Positions 12,664 to 24,110 of a stretch of DNA of 64,000 nt are shown one piece after another. The stretch is taken from NCBI RefSeq assembly GCF_000340215.1, contig NW_006921539.1, positions 3,803,118 to 3,867,117 on the forward strand, written 5' to 3'. This DNA is from Pseudocercospora fijiensis CIRAD86 (taxonomy: Eukaryota; Ascomycota; Dothideomycetes; Mycosphaerellales; Mycosphaerellaceae). Each line of letters begins with the position of its first letter. The first letter of the stretch is position 1. The position numbers and the translations under genes are program-made. Under the pieces are notes generated by a model, which saw only the letters and a program-made list of their open reading frames with translations, was not told the origin of the DNA and did no database searches.

Positions 12664-13821
12664 ATGTCAACAGCGCTGCCTTCGAAGCAAACCATCATCG
12701 TTCAAAGGAAGACTCCAGGACTGCCCAAAGGGCGATTGCCTCTAGCAGTGGCACATGGGAGAGCGGTGCCTGAGCTCCGATCGGATCATGATGTGCTCGT
12801 TCAAGTCTTAGCCGTGGGACTGAATCCAGTCGACGCCAAGATGGTCTCGCACTTCTTCATGGAGGACACGCCAGCCGGGTGCGATTTCTTTGGAGTAGTG
12901 GTGTTGGCAGGATCTGCTTCCACTGTCCGGGTCGGCTCGCGTGTTATTGCTGGCGAGCTCCCCTATCGACAGAACAATCAACTTCACGGTGGTTTTTCTC
13001 AGTACGCAATCGCCGATGCCAGACATACCATTCTGGTACCTGATCACTGGAGTGACACTCTAGCCGCAGGTCTTGGCAACCTATCGTGGGCAACGGTAGG
13101 GCTGGCAATGTCGAAACCCGATGCGCTTGCTCTTACGGGTAAGCCTTCAGCGCCGTCTGAAAAGGCCATTCTCGTCTTGGTGTACGGCGGTGGGACTGCA
13201 ACAGGCTGTATAGCTATCCAAATGCTGAAGCGGTTTGTTCACTCTAGGCTTCCTTTGAAGGATGGCCATGACTGACTAGCTTTCCGCAGGTCGGGCTACG
13301 ATCCTATTGCAGTGTGTTCCGACAGATCTGCCCCACGTGCTATGAGCTACGGTGCAATCGGCACAGCCTCGTACACGTCGCCTAATTGCGTCGAAGAAGT
13401 GCGAAAGATTGCACAAGGCAGGCCGATCAAACATGCTTTAGACTGCATTACGCAGCCAGATTCGGTTGAGATATGCTTCAATGTGCTGGCAAGGCTTGGA
13501 GCTCGATACGCGTGTCTTGAGGACTGCCCCGAGGCATGGCGGCCTCGTCGGTCAGTCAAGGTCAATATTATCATGGGTTACGAGCAGCTCGGGTACGATG
13601 TTGAACTTGGCGACTCTGTGTACACACGAAAGAGTAACCCTGAATCTGTGCAGCTCTGTAGAATGTGGGCTGCAGAAATTCAAGAGATGGTCAATCGGGA
13701 TTTGATCCAGCCTTTGCCTATCAAAGAGGTGGAAGGTCAATTTGAGGGCATTGTGCGAGGTCTAGAAGAAATCTCGAAGGGCAAAATTGCGGGAACCAAA
13801 CTCGTAGTGAGATTAGTTTAA
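12664..13821 (+). CDS. Trans-acting enoyl reductase (MDR family, LovC/Bet3-like)
   Basis: Two exons, 12664-13232 and 13290-13821, joined across a 57-nt GT-AG intron, encode 366 residues, close to the length of known trans-ER partners such as LovC. The N-terminal half has the GroES-like fold signature of medium-chain dehydrogenases (GLNPVDAK, AGCDFFGVV, GSRVIAGE, GGFSQYAI). The second half has a Rossmann segment with GGGTATG near residue 177. No zinc ligands are evident, as expected for this subgroup. Known members dock on PKSs lacking an ER and reduce the enoyl intermediate with NADPH. The divergent neighbour is such a PKS, so this is very probably its partner. The frame is intact although RIPped DNA lies on both sides. 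Confidence 0.9.
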
Positions 13822-14885
13822 TTGAATCCTAATCGGTAATTAATAACCAACTACGAGGCCTTTGGTGTAACTATTAATTACTATTAAACTTTTATAGTAG
13901 TATTATTTTGTAGGTAGCGATAGAAATTCAAAATTTTTATTAAAAATATTACTTAATTAATAAAAAACCTTATAAATGTTAGTTTGTATATATAAAAGTT
14001 TTAGTAAAAAGAATAAAATCTAATATTGTTTAAGACTAGCATTTAAACTTATTTCATTAGTTTTAAGTAGAGGAAAATTAGATATTAATAGTAGTTTTAC
14101 TACTTTGCTTTAGGTTATTATATATAGACTTTATCTATACTAATACAAATAAAATATTACTAGTAACAAATATTACATTTTAGGTATTATAGTAGCTAGG
14201 AATCTTAAAACTTAGTTTATTACTAGCAATTGATTTTTTAAAAAAAAGTTTAGTTTAATAAATATTAAATAGTACTATAGAGTATCTAGAAAGCTATCGA
14301 ACGGTATTTTACTAGTATACTAAGTATCTATATACTCTTTTAAAATTTCTATATTATAGTGCGAGCCTTAGAGCCCTACGACTACTATTCTATCTAATAG
14401 GAGAAGTAGACTCTTATACCTATATTAAGTTATAATCTACTACTTAGGCGGCGGACGCTATCGTTTAGTTCTTAAAAAAGGATATATATACTTAGGGTAG
14501 CATCTATTTAACCTTCCTCTTATTATAAAAAGCGATGCCGCTCCTAACCCTAATTTAGAAGTAGCTTGTGTAACTTTATTATATAATACTCCTCCTACTT
14601 CTTTGCTTTAGAGAAGTAAAGAAGTCCTCTCGACTTAGGTATCCTTATCCCGCTACTAGCGTAGTATACTCCTACTCGCGGTATAATAGAAGTGCCGGCA
14701 GCCTTTCCTAAATAGGCTTAGTTCTCTTTTAGCTTTTACGCCGTAACTACTACGCTATATCGCCGTCGGCGATCCCTCGGAAGCGCAAAGCCGGGCTTAT
14801 AACTGTTGTAAAAAGCGACGCCGCTCCTAACCCTAAGTTAGAAGTAGCTTATATAACTTTGTCGTACAACACCTCTACCTTGACC
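13822..14885. repeat. RIPped repeat relic with ~70-bp terminal-like direct repeats
   Basis: An AT-rich, CpA/TpG-poor stretch without genes. Two direct copies of a roughly 60-75-bp sequence, at about 14526-14600 and 14810-14885, share AGCGAYGCCGCTCCTAACCC and continue into a related tail. The left copy is more heavily mutated (C to T, G to A), while the right copy, next to unique DNA, is better preserved. They could be terminal direct repeats of a small or solo LTR-type element. No coding region is recognisable between or before them. Confidence 0.55.
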
Positions 14886-15155
14886 ACTTCCCCGAGCCCC
14901 AGCTGGCAGTCCTGCGCAGGCTCTGCTGCGTCCAACAAAGCTAGCTATGCTGAGACTCGTGCATGATCATTGCAGGAGCGGCGCGTCGGCCTTGCACTCA
15001 CCTGAGAGACGTATTCCCCATCAAAGCCTCTGATGCATCCTCAACGAAGGAAGCATCTTGCTAGTTTCGTTACGTTTGCTTTGTCACAACGCCGTCAAAG
15101 GTCGAACTAAACCATCCTGTACCCCTTCAACACAATTGAAACCTCCTCACATACT

Positions 15156-16944
15156 ATGGATCGATTGCCAGCGATGTCCTGGTCATCACTGCTTGGGACC
15201 AGCGTCCTTCTGGTACGCGAAGCTTCACTTTTCGAAACCGTCAAATTTGCATACTGATGTGAAAGCACAGGCAGTTATCTACTACTTGATCATACTGCCC
15301 ATCTATAACATTTACTTCCATCCTCTTCGGAAGTATCCCGGTCCAAAGCTGTTCGTAGCATCCAGTCTGCCGTGGGGCTTCTGGTATCGTAGTGGTTTCT
15401 GGCACGAAAAGATCGAGGAGCTCCACAAACAGTACGGACACATCGTGCGTGTCGCTCCGGACGAACTTTCCTTTGACATTCCCGAGGCGTGGGATGAGAT
15501 ATACTGCCGTCAAGATACCAAGATTGAGAATCGACGACCGGAGTTTTTCATCTCTTCCAAGTTGCACTACATCATCTCGGCAAAAGATTCCGACCAGAGG
15601 AGAATGAAGAACGTCCTTGCCCCTGGCTTCTCGCATGCTGCTTTGACAGAACAGGAGCCGATTATTCGCAGAAACATGGACTTGTTCATCGACCAGATTC
15701 GACAGGAATCGGTGTAGCGAAGAAGCCCATCAATCTCATGCGTTGGGTGAACTACCTTACCTTCGACATCATTGGGGAACTTCTATTTGGCAAGACCTTT
15801 GGGTGCGTGGCAGGCAATGAAAGGTTTCGAGCATGGCAGGATCTCCTCATCACCAACTTGCAGCTCCTGCACACTATATGCGTCTCTAAACGGATTTGGA
15901 TATTCTGGCTGGCGATGCCATGGAGAGACGTATACACCTTGCTTACGCAGTTTACGCACTTTGACAAGCTCATCGGAAACATCGTGAATGAGAGGCTTGC
16001 AGGGAAAGCACCTGACCGGACTGACCTCTTCGAGCTGATGAAGCAAGGGAGGGGTGGCAATGTGAGTCTCATGGATCTGTTGGTGTATCACCAAGCGAAA
16101 GCGTCTCGCTGATCAGCATTGTGTCCAAGTGCATGACGCAAGAAGAGATCCTCGCAAATTCGAATTTGCTTACTTTTGCGGGTTCCGAGAGCTCAGCCAA
16201 TTCTACAGTATCGCTTTTGTACCGCATTTCATCGGATGCAACGCTGAAGGCCAGATTGCTGCGAGAGCTGCGAGCGAATTTCAAGAGCGAAGATGAGATG
16301 ACCAGCACTAAGGCAATGACATTGCCCTTCCTCAGGGCTGTTATCGAAGAAGGACTGCGCCTGCATCCTGTCACCCCAAATGCTCTATGGCGAATAACAC
16401 CAAAACAAGGCAACAAGATTTTCGATGACTGGATTCCTGGAAATGTATGTGGTTGATGGACTGCACTTGTGCGAAGTTACTGACACTACTATTGTAGACC
16501 GTGCTCAGTATTCATCACCGAGCGATGTATCGAAGTGAACACAACTTCAAGAGAGCTCAGGAATTCATTCCCGAGCGTTGGATGCCCAATTCGGACATCT
16601 ATTCTGAATTTGCAAGTGATCGAAGGGACGCTTTTCACCCGTTCTCTTGCGGCCCCAGAATGTGTCCAGCCAGAAAGTGAGTTCCTGCAGCATCTACACC
16701 ACATGAGTTGTCATCTGACGTAGTGAGAAGCTTGGGATACGCTGAAATCAGCATCATTCTGGCACGAATACTTTGGAACTTCGAGATCGTTGTCGCCGAG
16801 GAGAGTAGGCATTGGCGTGAGAACCTCAAGGGCTGGGTGCTGTGGGAGAAGCGTCCTTTCTGGCTCTACCTGATTCCACGTGAGGAATACGAGGGCAATG
16901 AGGCCAAAATTGCCGAACCAGGAAATGATCACGGCACCTCATAG
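15156..16944 (+). pseudogene. Cytochrome P450 of the PKS cluster, with one frameshift
   Basis: Exons read as 15156-15212, 15271-16061, 16130-16444, 16498-16676 and 16728-16944, about 519 codons. An N-terminal membrane anchor precedes a proline-rich hinge (RKYPGPK). The I-helix motif is AGSES, the K-helix ExxR is EGLR, and the heme loop is PFSCGPRMC with the ligand Cys; the position two after Cys is Ala rather than Gly. In exon 2 the frame breaks near 15700-15717: the first frame hits TAG at 15715, and the conserved continuation (NLMRWVNYL) is one base out. Fewer than 20 nt separate the frames, so no intron can bridge them. As written it encodes a truncated enzyme without heme loop. Everything else is well preserved, so the break is recent or a sequence error. 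By gene content it matches the tailoring P450 of betaenone-type clusters. Confidence 0.8.
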
Positions 16945-18149
16945 AGAGCATTGACGTCGTTGTGTCGTTCGATCAAGGTACTTGACATCTATGCAAGAAG
17001 TTGGGGTCAGTGACATCCCTCTTCTTGGGAGTATCTGAGACATTTTTGGCGGTGTAGAGTTTAGTAAAACCCAAGGAAGAATGACCCTAGTGATGTTTTT
17101 GTTCTTTTATGTCCCGGGACCTTCATGTGAAGAGACATGCAAAGGTGTCGGCAAAACCAGCTGTTTCGCAATTCTAGATCTCCTTATGTTGTTGCAACTG
17201 CACCGGTAGCCCTCCGTCCGATGGTATAACTCATCTACAAGGCCCAGTACCTTTCTCGGCACCCTTGAGCTGGGGATATGTCGCTATTCTAGAAGAGGTA
17301 TATCTGGAGAATATTTCAGGTTTCTATAGTTCTACACCGCCTGCATGAGCATTTCTTCCTTCATTCACCTACTCGGCGCCGCAATCGCTGTACCCGCCCT
17401 CCCTGCCCATTGGTTTTGTATATAGTTTGTAGAGCGCATATATGCAGCGACTGGGCCCAGGCTCGCTTTACATACTGTAACAGTGAAGCAGCCTGGATTC
17501 CCCACTCGTTGTTTACTCACTGTTATAGTATGTAAAGCGAGCCTGGAGGAGGAAATATGGAAGCTAATTGATACGAACTGTCAATCGGACAAGCTCGGTC
17601 ATGCGAGGTTGGCCGTTTCAAGTAGTAGGAGCGAGATATGTGCCCCCACGACGTGACAAACAATACAGACTTCTGTCTATCGATCTGCACAGGGTCTGAC
17701 AGTAGTGAAAGGTTGTAAACAGACGAGCTTGCTACACCCCAACTAACCGATCGCCTAAAGTAACCGATCGAGTAGCAGATTGCGAGTCGTTACAAGCATT
17801 CGACAGGCCGACTAACCAATGACACTACTCCATTCTGGTAACTCAGGCGCAAGACAGACTCGGAAAGCTAGAAAAGCGGACTCCGAAATCTTGTCAGAGG
17901 GTGTAGTTGCAAGTCGCTAACTTCTAAGGTAGAAAAGCCAACTGCTACCTGTCTACCGCGTGACCGTCCGGATCTAGCCCTCGCGGCCGGAAGATGGCTG
18001 CTAAGTCTCTCGATGGAATACTGTTTCACCGTGGCGCGATAGACAGCTATTGTAGCCGGAATAGGTATAGTTGTTGTGCTTACAGGTTGTCAACTGCATA
18101 CTAGGGCTTATGTGGCTCGAAGAGCCACACGAGAAGCCTGAGGCGACGA
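16945..18149. other. Intergenic region downstream of P450; no gene
   Basis: Normal-composition DNA, not RIPped, lying between the P450 and the satellite-like array. It holds a 90-bp near-perfect inverted repeat (separate entry), duplicated TAACCGATCG near 17744-17775, and a tight hairpin at 18111-18129 (8-bp stem TGTGGCTC, loop GAA) just before the array begins. No frame with a family signature was found. Confidence 0.6.
17457..17546. repeat. 90-bp fold-back: 30-bp inverted arms, 30-nt spacer
   Basis: The left arm 17457-17486 and right arm 17517-17546 are reverse complements over 30 bp with one mismatch. The arm starts CCAGGCTCGCTTTACATACT. The element is free of RIP and lies about 500 bp downstream of the P450 stop. 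It could be a miniature fold-back transposon or a hairpin transcript precursor. No target-site duplication is obvious. Confidence 0.85.
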
Positions 18150-21100
18150 GTAGCTAAAGTCTTATCTAGACGCCTATAGTAGGCCTAATCTAAAACGCGT
18201 ATAGTAAGTTATATCTAAAACGCTAATACTAAAAAGTAATATTAATCCGGAACGCGTTATAGATATTAGAAAGCACTATTTAGAAACGCTTACAGCGAGC
18301 ACTATTAGGAACGCTTGTGGCAAGATAGTCTTAAATATCTATAGTAACTACTTCCGGAATATGCCTATAGTAATTACTATCCGGAATACCTATAGCGAGT
18401 ACTATTCGAAATATCTATAGTAAGTAGTTCTTTCCGAGTTAGAACGCTTATAGTAAGTACTACCTATAAGGCGTATAGTAAGTACTACCTATAAGGCGGA
18501 TACTAAGTCTAATCTAAAACCCCTATAGTAATTTTAATCTAAAACACTTATAGGGATTCTTATTTAGAACGCTTATAATACTAAGTACTATTCGGAACGC
18601 GTATAGTAAGTCTAATCCGGAGCGCTAATAGTTAGTACTACTATCTATAACGCCTATACTAAGTTTTATTTAGAACGCGCTATATAGTAATTCTAATCCG
18701 AAACGCTTATACTAAGTCTTATCCGGAACGCGTATAGTAGGTCTAATTCGGAACGGTAATAGTAAGTACTATTACGAACGCTTATAGTAAGTAGTACTTT
18801 CTAAAATACCTATAGTAAGTACTATTTAGAATACTTATAGCAAGTTATATCCGAAACGCTTATAGTAAATACTACTAAAAACGCCTATAGCGAGTAGTAA
18901 TATTCGAAACGCCTATAGCGGTAACTATCTAAGATATCTATAGCGAGTAGTACTATCCGGAACGCGTAGAACAAGCCTTATTTTAAACGCTTAGTATAGT
19001 TAGTTCTATATAAACCGGAACGCGTATAGCAAGTCTAATCCGAAACGCTTATAGGTATTCGAACTGCTTATAGCGAGCGCTAAGTACCCTATATAACGCC
19101 TACTACGAGTACCTTATAAAACGCCTATAGCGAGTGCTCTATAGAATACCTATAGCGAGTAGTACTATCCGGAACGCGTAGGATAAGCCTTATTTTAAAC
19201 GCTTAGTATAGTTAGTCCTGTATAGGCCGGAACGCGTATAGCAAGTCTAATTTAAAACGCTTATAGAAAGTCTTATCCGGAATATATATAGTAAGTCTAA
19301 GTCTAATCCGAAACTAAATACTTATATTAGGTACTACCCGGAAGGCCTAAAGCGAGTAGTACTATCCGGAACGCTTATAGCAAATACTATCTAAAACGCC
19401 TATAGCTAAATAGTATTCGAACTATTTATAGCAAGTACCCTATATAACGCCTACTACGAGTGCCCTAAAAAACGCCTATAGCGAGCCGGAATGCGCTAAT
19501 AGTAATTGCTATCCGGAATACCTATAGCGAGTACTATTCGAAATATCTATAGTAAGTAGTTCTTTCCGAGTCGGAACACTTATAGCAAGTACTGCCTACA
19601 AGGCGTATAGTAAGTCTAATTCAAAACGCTTATAGCAACTTTAATCGAAAACAACTATAGGAATTCTAATTTGGAACGCTTATAATACTAAGTACTATTC
19701 GGAACGCGTATAGTAAGTCTAATCCGGAGCGCTAACAGTTAGTACTACTATCTATAACGCCTATACTAAGTTTTATTTAGAACGCGCTATATAGTAACTC
19801 TAATACGGATCGCCTATACTAAGTCTTATCCGAAACGCGTATAGTAAGTACTATCCGAAACGCGTATAGTAAGTCTAATATAGAACGCTAATAGTAAGTA
19901 CTACTAAGAACGCCTATAGCAAGTAGTACTTTCTAAAATACCTATAGTAAGTACTATTTAGAATACTTATAGCAAGTTATATCTGAAACGCCTATAGTAA
20001 ATGCTACTAAAAACGCTTATAGCGAGTAGTATTATTCGAAACGCTTATAGCGGTAACTATCCGAGATATCTATAGCGAGTAGCACTATCCGGAACGCCTA
20101 TAGCAAATACTATCTAAAACGCCTATAGGCTATAGTAAATAGCATTAGAACTACTTTTAGCGGACACCCTATATAACGCCTACTACGAGTACCTTATAAA
20201 ACGCCTATAGCGAGCACTCTATAGAACACCTATAGCGAGTAGTACTATACGGAACGCGTAGGAGTCGGTAGGACAAGCCTTATTTTAAACGCTTAGTATA
20301 GTTAGTCCTATATAAACCGGAACGCGTATACTAAGTCTAATCTAAAACGCTTATAGAAAGTCTTATCCGGAATGTATAAATTAAGTCTAAGTCTAATCCG
20401 AAACTAAATACTTATATTAAGCACTATCCGGAAGGCCTATAGGCTAAGACTATAGCGAGCAGCACTATCTAGAACGCTTATAGTAAGTACTATCTAAAAC
20501 GCCTATAGTTAAACAGCATTCGAACTATCTATAGCGAGTACCCTATATAACGCCTACTCTAAGTACCCTATAGAACGCCTATAGCGAGTACTCTATAGAA
20601 CATCTATAGCGAGCAGTACTATCCGGAACGCGTAGAATAAGCTAACTGTTACTAACAACGCCTATAGTAAGGCTAACTTAGAGCACTTATAATAGTAAGT
20701 ACTATTCGGAACGCGTATAGTAAGTCTAATCCAGAGCGCTAACAGTTAGCACTACTATCTAAAACGCCTATACTAAGTTCTATTTAGAACGCGCTATATA
20801 GCAATTCTAATCCGAAACGCTTACACTAAGTCTTATCCGGAACGCGTAGAGTAAGTACTATCCGGAACGTATATAGCAAGTCTAATTCGGAACGCTAATA
20901 GTAAGTACTACTAAGAACGCTTAAAGCAAGTAGTACTATCTAAAATACCTATAGTAAGTGCTATTTAGAATACCTATAGTAAGTCTAATCCAAAACGCCC
21001 GAAACGCCTATAGCAAATACTGCTAAAAACGCTTATAGCGAGTAGTAATATTCGAAACGCTTATAGCGATAATTATCCGAGATATCTTTAGCGAGTAGTA

Positions 21101-23020
21101 CTTTCCGGAACGCTTGTAGTAGATACTGTCTGAAACGCCTATAGTTACTAGATGGTATTCGAACTGCTTGTAGCGAGTACCTTGTATAACGCCTACTGCG
21201 AGTACCTTATAAAACGCCTATAGCGAGTACTCTATAGAATATCTATAGCGAGTAGTACTATCCGAAACGCGTAGGCTAAGCCTTTCGAGTATACCGCCTC
21301 GAGCAAATACCGCCGGATTAGGCATAAACGACCGATATAGCATCGGAAATAATACTATCGTAGCCTTACGATATATACTACAACTCCTATAATCTCCGAA
21401 CCGCTTACGAACTATATACTACGACTCCTATAATCTCCGAACCGCTCGTAAACTAAGAAATTTTAAAGTTCCTCGGCTATAGCTAAGTAGAGTCGGCTTT
21501 TAGCTTATTTTAAGCCGTAGTAAGCCTAAAGGGGCCGTAAGTACCCTATAAAACGCCTATAGCGAGTACTCTATAGAATACCTATAGCGAGTAGTACTAT
21601 CCGGAACGCGTAGGACAAGCTAACTACTATCTATAACGCCTATAGAAAGTCTGATTTAGAACGTTTATAATAGTAACTTAGTAAGTACTATTCGGAACGC
21701 GTATAGCAAGTCTAATCCGGAGCGCTAATAGTTAGTACTACTATCTATAACGCTTATACCAAGTTCTATTTAGAACGCGCTATATAGCAATTCTAATCCG
21801 AAACGCCTATACTAAGACTTATCCGAAACGCGTAGAGTAAGTACTATCCGGAACGCGTATAGTAGGTCTAATTTAGAACGGTAATAGTAAGTACTATTAC
21901 GAACGCTTATAGTAAGTAGTACTTTCTAAAATACCTATAGTAAGTACTATTTAGAATACTTATAGCAAGTTATATCCGAAACGCTTATAGTGAATACTAC
22001 TAAAAACGCCTATAGCGAGTAGTAATATTCGAAACGCCTATAGCGGTAACTATCTAAGATGTCTATAGCGAGTAGTACTATCCGGAACGCGTAGGACAAG
22101 CCTTATTTTAAACGCTTAGTATAGTTCGTCCTATATAAACCGGAACGCGTATAGCAAGTCTAATAATCTAATCCGAAACGCCTACAGAAAGTCTTGTCCG
22201 GAATGTATAAAGTAAGTCTAAGTCTAATCCGAAACTAAATACTTATACGAAGCACTATCCGGAAGGCCTATAGCGAGTAGTACTATCCGGAACGCTTATA
22301 GCAAATACTATCTAAAACGCCTACAGTTAAATAGCATTCGAACTATCTGTAGCGAGTACCCTATATAACGCCTATAGCGAGTACTCTATAGAATATCTAT
22401 AGCGAGTAGTACTATCCGGAACGCGTAGGATAAGCTAACTATTATCTATAACGCCTATAATAGGTCTAATTCAGAACGCTTATAATACTAAGTACTATTT
22501 AGAACGCGTATAGTAAGTCTAATAACTCTAATCCGGAGCGCTAATAGTTAGTACTACTATCTATAACGCCTATACTAAGTTTCATTTAGAACGCACTATA
22601 TAGCAATTCTAATCCGAAACGCTTATACTAAGTCTTATCCGGAACGCGTATAGTAAGTCTAATTCGGAACGCAAATAGCAAGTACTATTAAGAACGCTTA
22701 TAGCAAGTAGTACTATCTAAAATACCTATAGTAAGTCCTATTTAGAATACTTATAGCAAGTCTAATCCGAAACGCTTATAGTAAATACTACTAAAAACGC
22801 TTATAGCGAGTAGTAATATTCGAAACGCTTATAGCGGTAACTGTCCGAGATAGCTATAGCGAGTAGTCCTATCCGAAACGCTTATAGCAAATACTATCTA
22901 AAACGCCTATAGTTAAATAGGATTCGAACTATTTATAGCGAGTACCTTATCTAACGCCTACTATAAGTACCCTATAAAACGCCTATAGCGAGTAGTACTA
23001 TCCGGAACGCGTAGGATAAG
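18150..23020. repeat. Degenerate ~25-bp satellite-like array with higher-order repeats
   Basis: Nearly 5 kb of head-to-tail variants of a roughly 24-30-bp unit whose core reads like AACGCCTATAGCGAGTACTA followed by TCCGG. Superimposed is a longer period. A distinctive block starting GGAGCGCTAATAGTTAGTAC recurs at about 18619, 19726, 20733 (variant), 21719 and 22535, so higher-order units are roughly 0.8-1.1 kb and repeated about five times. Surviving C and G are mostly in CpG or CpC/CpT contexts, while CpA and TpG are scarce, as expected after RIP. There is no coding potential. The array separates the P450 from the SDR of the cluster. Confidence 0.9.
21281..21545. repeat. ~280-bp module, copy A (RIPped, inside the array)
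   Basis: Starts CCTTTCGAGTATACCGC and ends near AAGCCTAAAGGGGCC. It is a mutated relative of the two copies at 23021 and 23327, embedded between satellite units. Many CpG sites of the other copies are changed here. An internal piece ending CTCCTATAATCTCCGAACCGC is itself duplicated. Confidence 0.75.
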
Positions 23021-23307
23021 CCTTTCGAGCCTACCGCTCCGAGCAAATACCGCCGGATTAGGCGCGAACGATACCGCTTCGAGCAAAAAACGCCGCCGGA
23101 TTAGGCGTAAACGACGGAGACGGCCTCGGAAATACTACTATCGCGGCGCCGGAGCGTTGTAGTCGATACTACGACTCCTACGCCCTCCGGACCGCTCGAG
23201 AATCGAGAAATTTTAAAGTTCCTCGCCGCTAACTAATTAGAGTCGGCTTTTCGGTCGTTTTAAGCCGCACTAAGCCTAAAGGGGCCCTATTTTTTGTTAA
23301 GTTGTTA
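23021..23307. repeat. ~290-bp CpG-rich module, copy B
   Basis: GC-rich block from CCTTTCGAGCCTACCGC to TTTTTTGTTAAGTTGTTA. It is followed immediately by a satellite-type junction (CCGGAACGCGTAGGATAAG) and then copy C. It is much less decayed than copy A and contains GCCGGATTAGGCG twice. No coding frame was found. Confidence 0.8.
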
Positions 23308-23326
23308 CCGGAACGCGTAGGATAAG

Positions 23327-23612
23327 CCTTTCGAGCCTACCGCTCCGAGTAAATACCGCCGGATTAGGCGCAAACGATACCGCCTCGAGCAAAAAACGCC
23401 GCCGGATTAGGCGTAAACGACGGAGACGGCCTCGGAAACACTACTATCGCGGCGCCGGAGCGTTATAGTCGATACCGCGACTCCTACGCCCTCTAGACCG
23501 CTCGAGAATCGAGAAATTTTAAAGTTCCTCGCCGCCGACTAATTAGAGTCGGCTTTTCGGTCGTTTTAAGCCGCACTAAGCCTAAAGAGGCCCTATTTTT
23601 TGTTAAGTTGTT
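23327..23612. repeat. ~290-bp CpG-rich module, copy C
   Basis: Nearly identical to copy B at a spacing of about 306 bp, with only scattered substitutions, so B and C are a recent tandem duplication. Its end (TTTTTTGTTAAGTTGTTA) marks the right border of the whole array. Confidence 0.8.
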
Positions 23613-23649
23613 ATATTATAGATAGCAAGCTAACGGGAGACTAGACTAC

Positions 23650-24110
23650 GAACCCTGCCTCTTCTCCTCCTAGTAATATCTAAACCTTACTAATTACTAA
23701 AAGTAATTACTATTGCTACGAGATTTAAGAAATAGTAATATAGATAGTAATTACTATTTAGTAATTACTATATTACTATTATATTACTATTTTCTATTAA
23801 TAGAAAAATTCTATTAGAATAAGAGATTCTTAATAGCTTTTTATAGATATAGTACTATTATATATATTTTTTCAAAGATTATATAATATATCTATAAAAA
23901 TAAAGTACTTCTCTATATATAAATAGTATAGGTTAATTACTATATTACTATATAGTAACAGGTAATTACTAAATAGTAATTACTATTACTACGTCTCGAA
24001 ATTTCTATAGTAATTGCTATAGGAATAGTAATTACTACTTACTAAGGTTTAGAATCTAGATATTATTATCTCCTCTTCGAGTATTCGAAATCTATTAGCT
24101 AATCTAAATC
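23650..24110. repeat. AT-rich fold-back/MITE-like element
   Basis: The two ends are imperfect reverse complements of each other. The left end has a CTCCTCC - ATATCTAAACCTTACTAA - AGTAATTACTATT order; the right end has the same blocks inverted, with CTTACTAAGGTTTAGA and CTCCTCTTCG. The interior is rich in AGTAATTACT palindromes. This is the structure of a non-autonomous terminal-inverted-repeat element, blurred by RIP. Borders are approximate. Confidence 0.55.

Noticed and set aside
16062..16129. Second apparent frameshift in the P450 between exons 2 and 3
   Set aside because: A 68-nt intron (GTGAGT ... CCAAG) with branch-like GCTGAT brings both sides into the same frame, so no mutation is needed.
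18150..23612. Array considered as a CRISPR or as rDNA spacer
   Set aside because: There are no unique spacers between repeats and no rRNA sequence; units are directly adjacent and degenerate, so it is a satellite-like array in a eukaryote.
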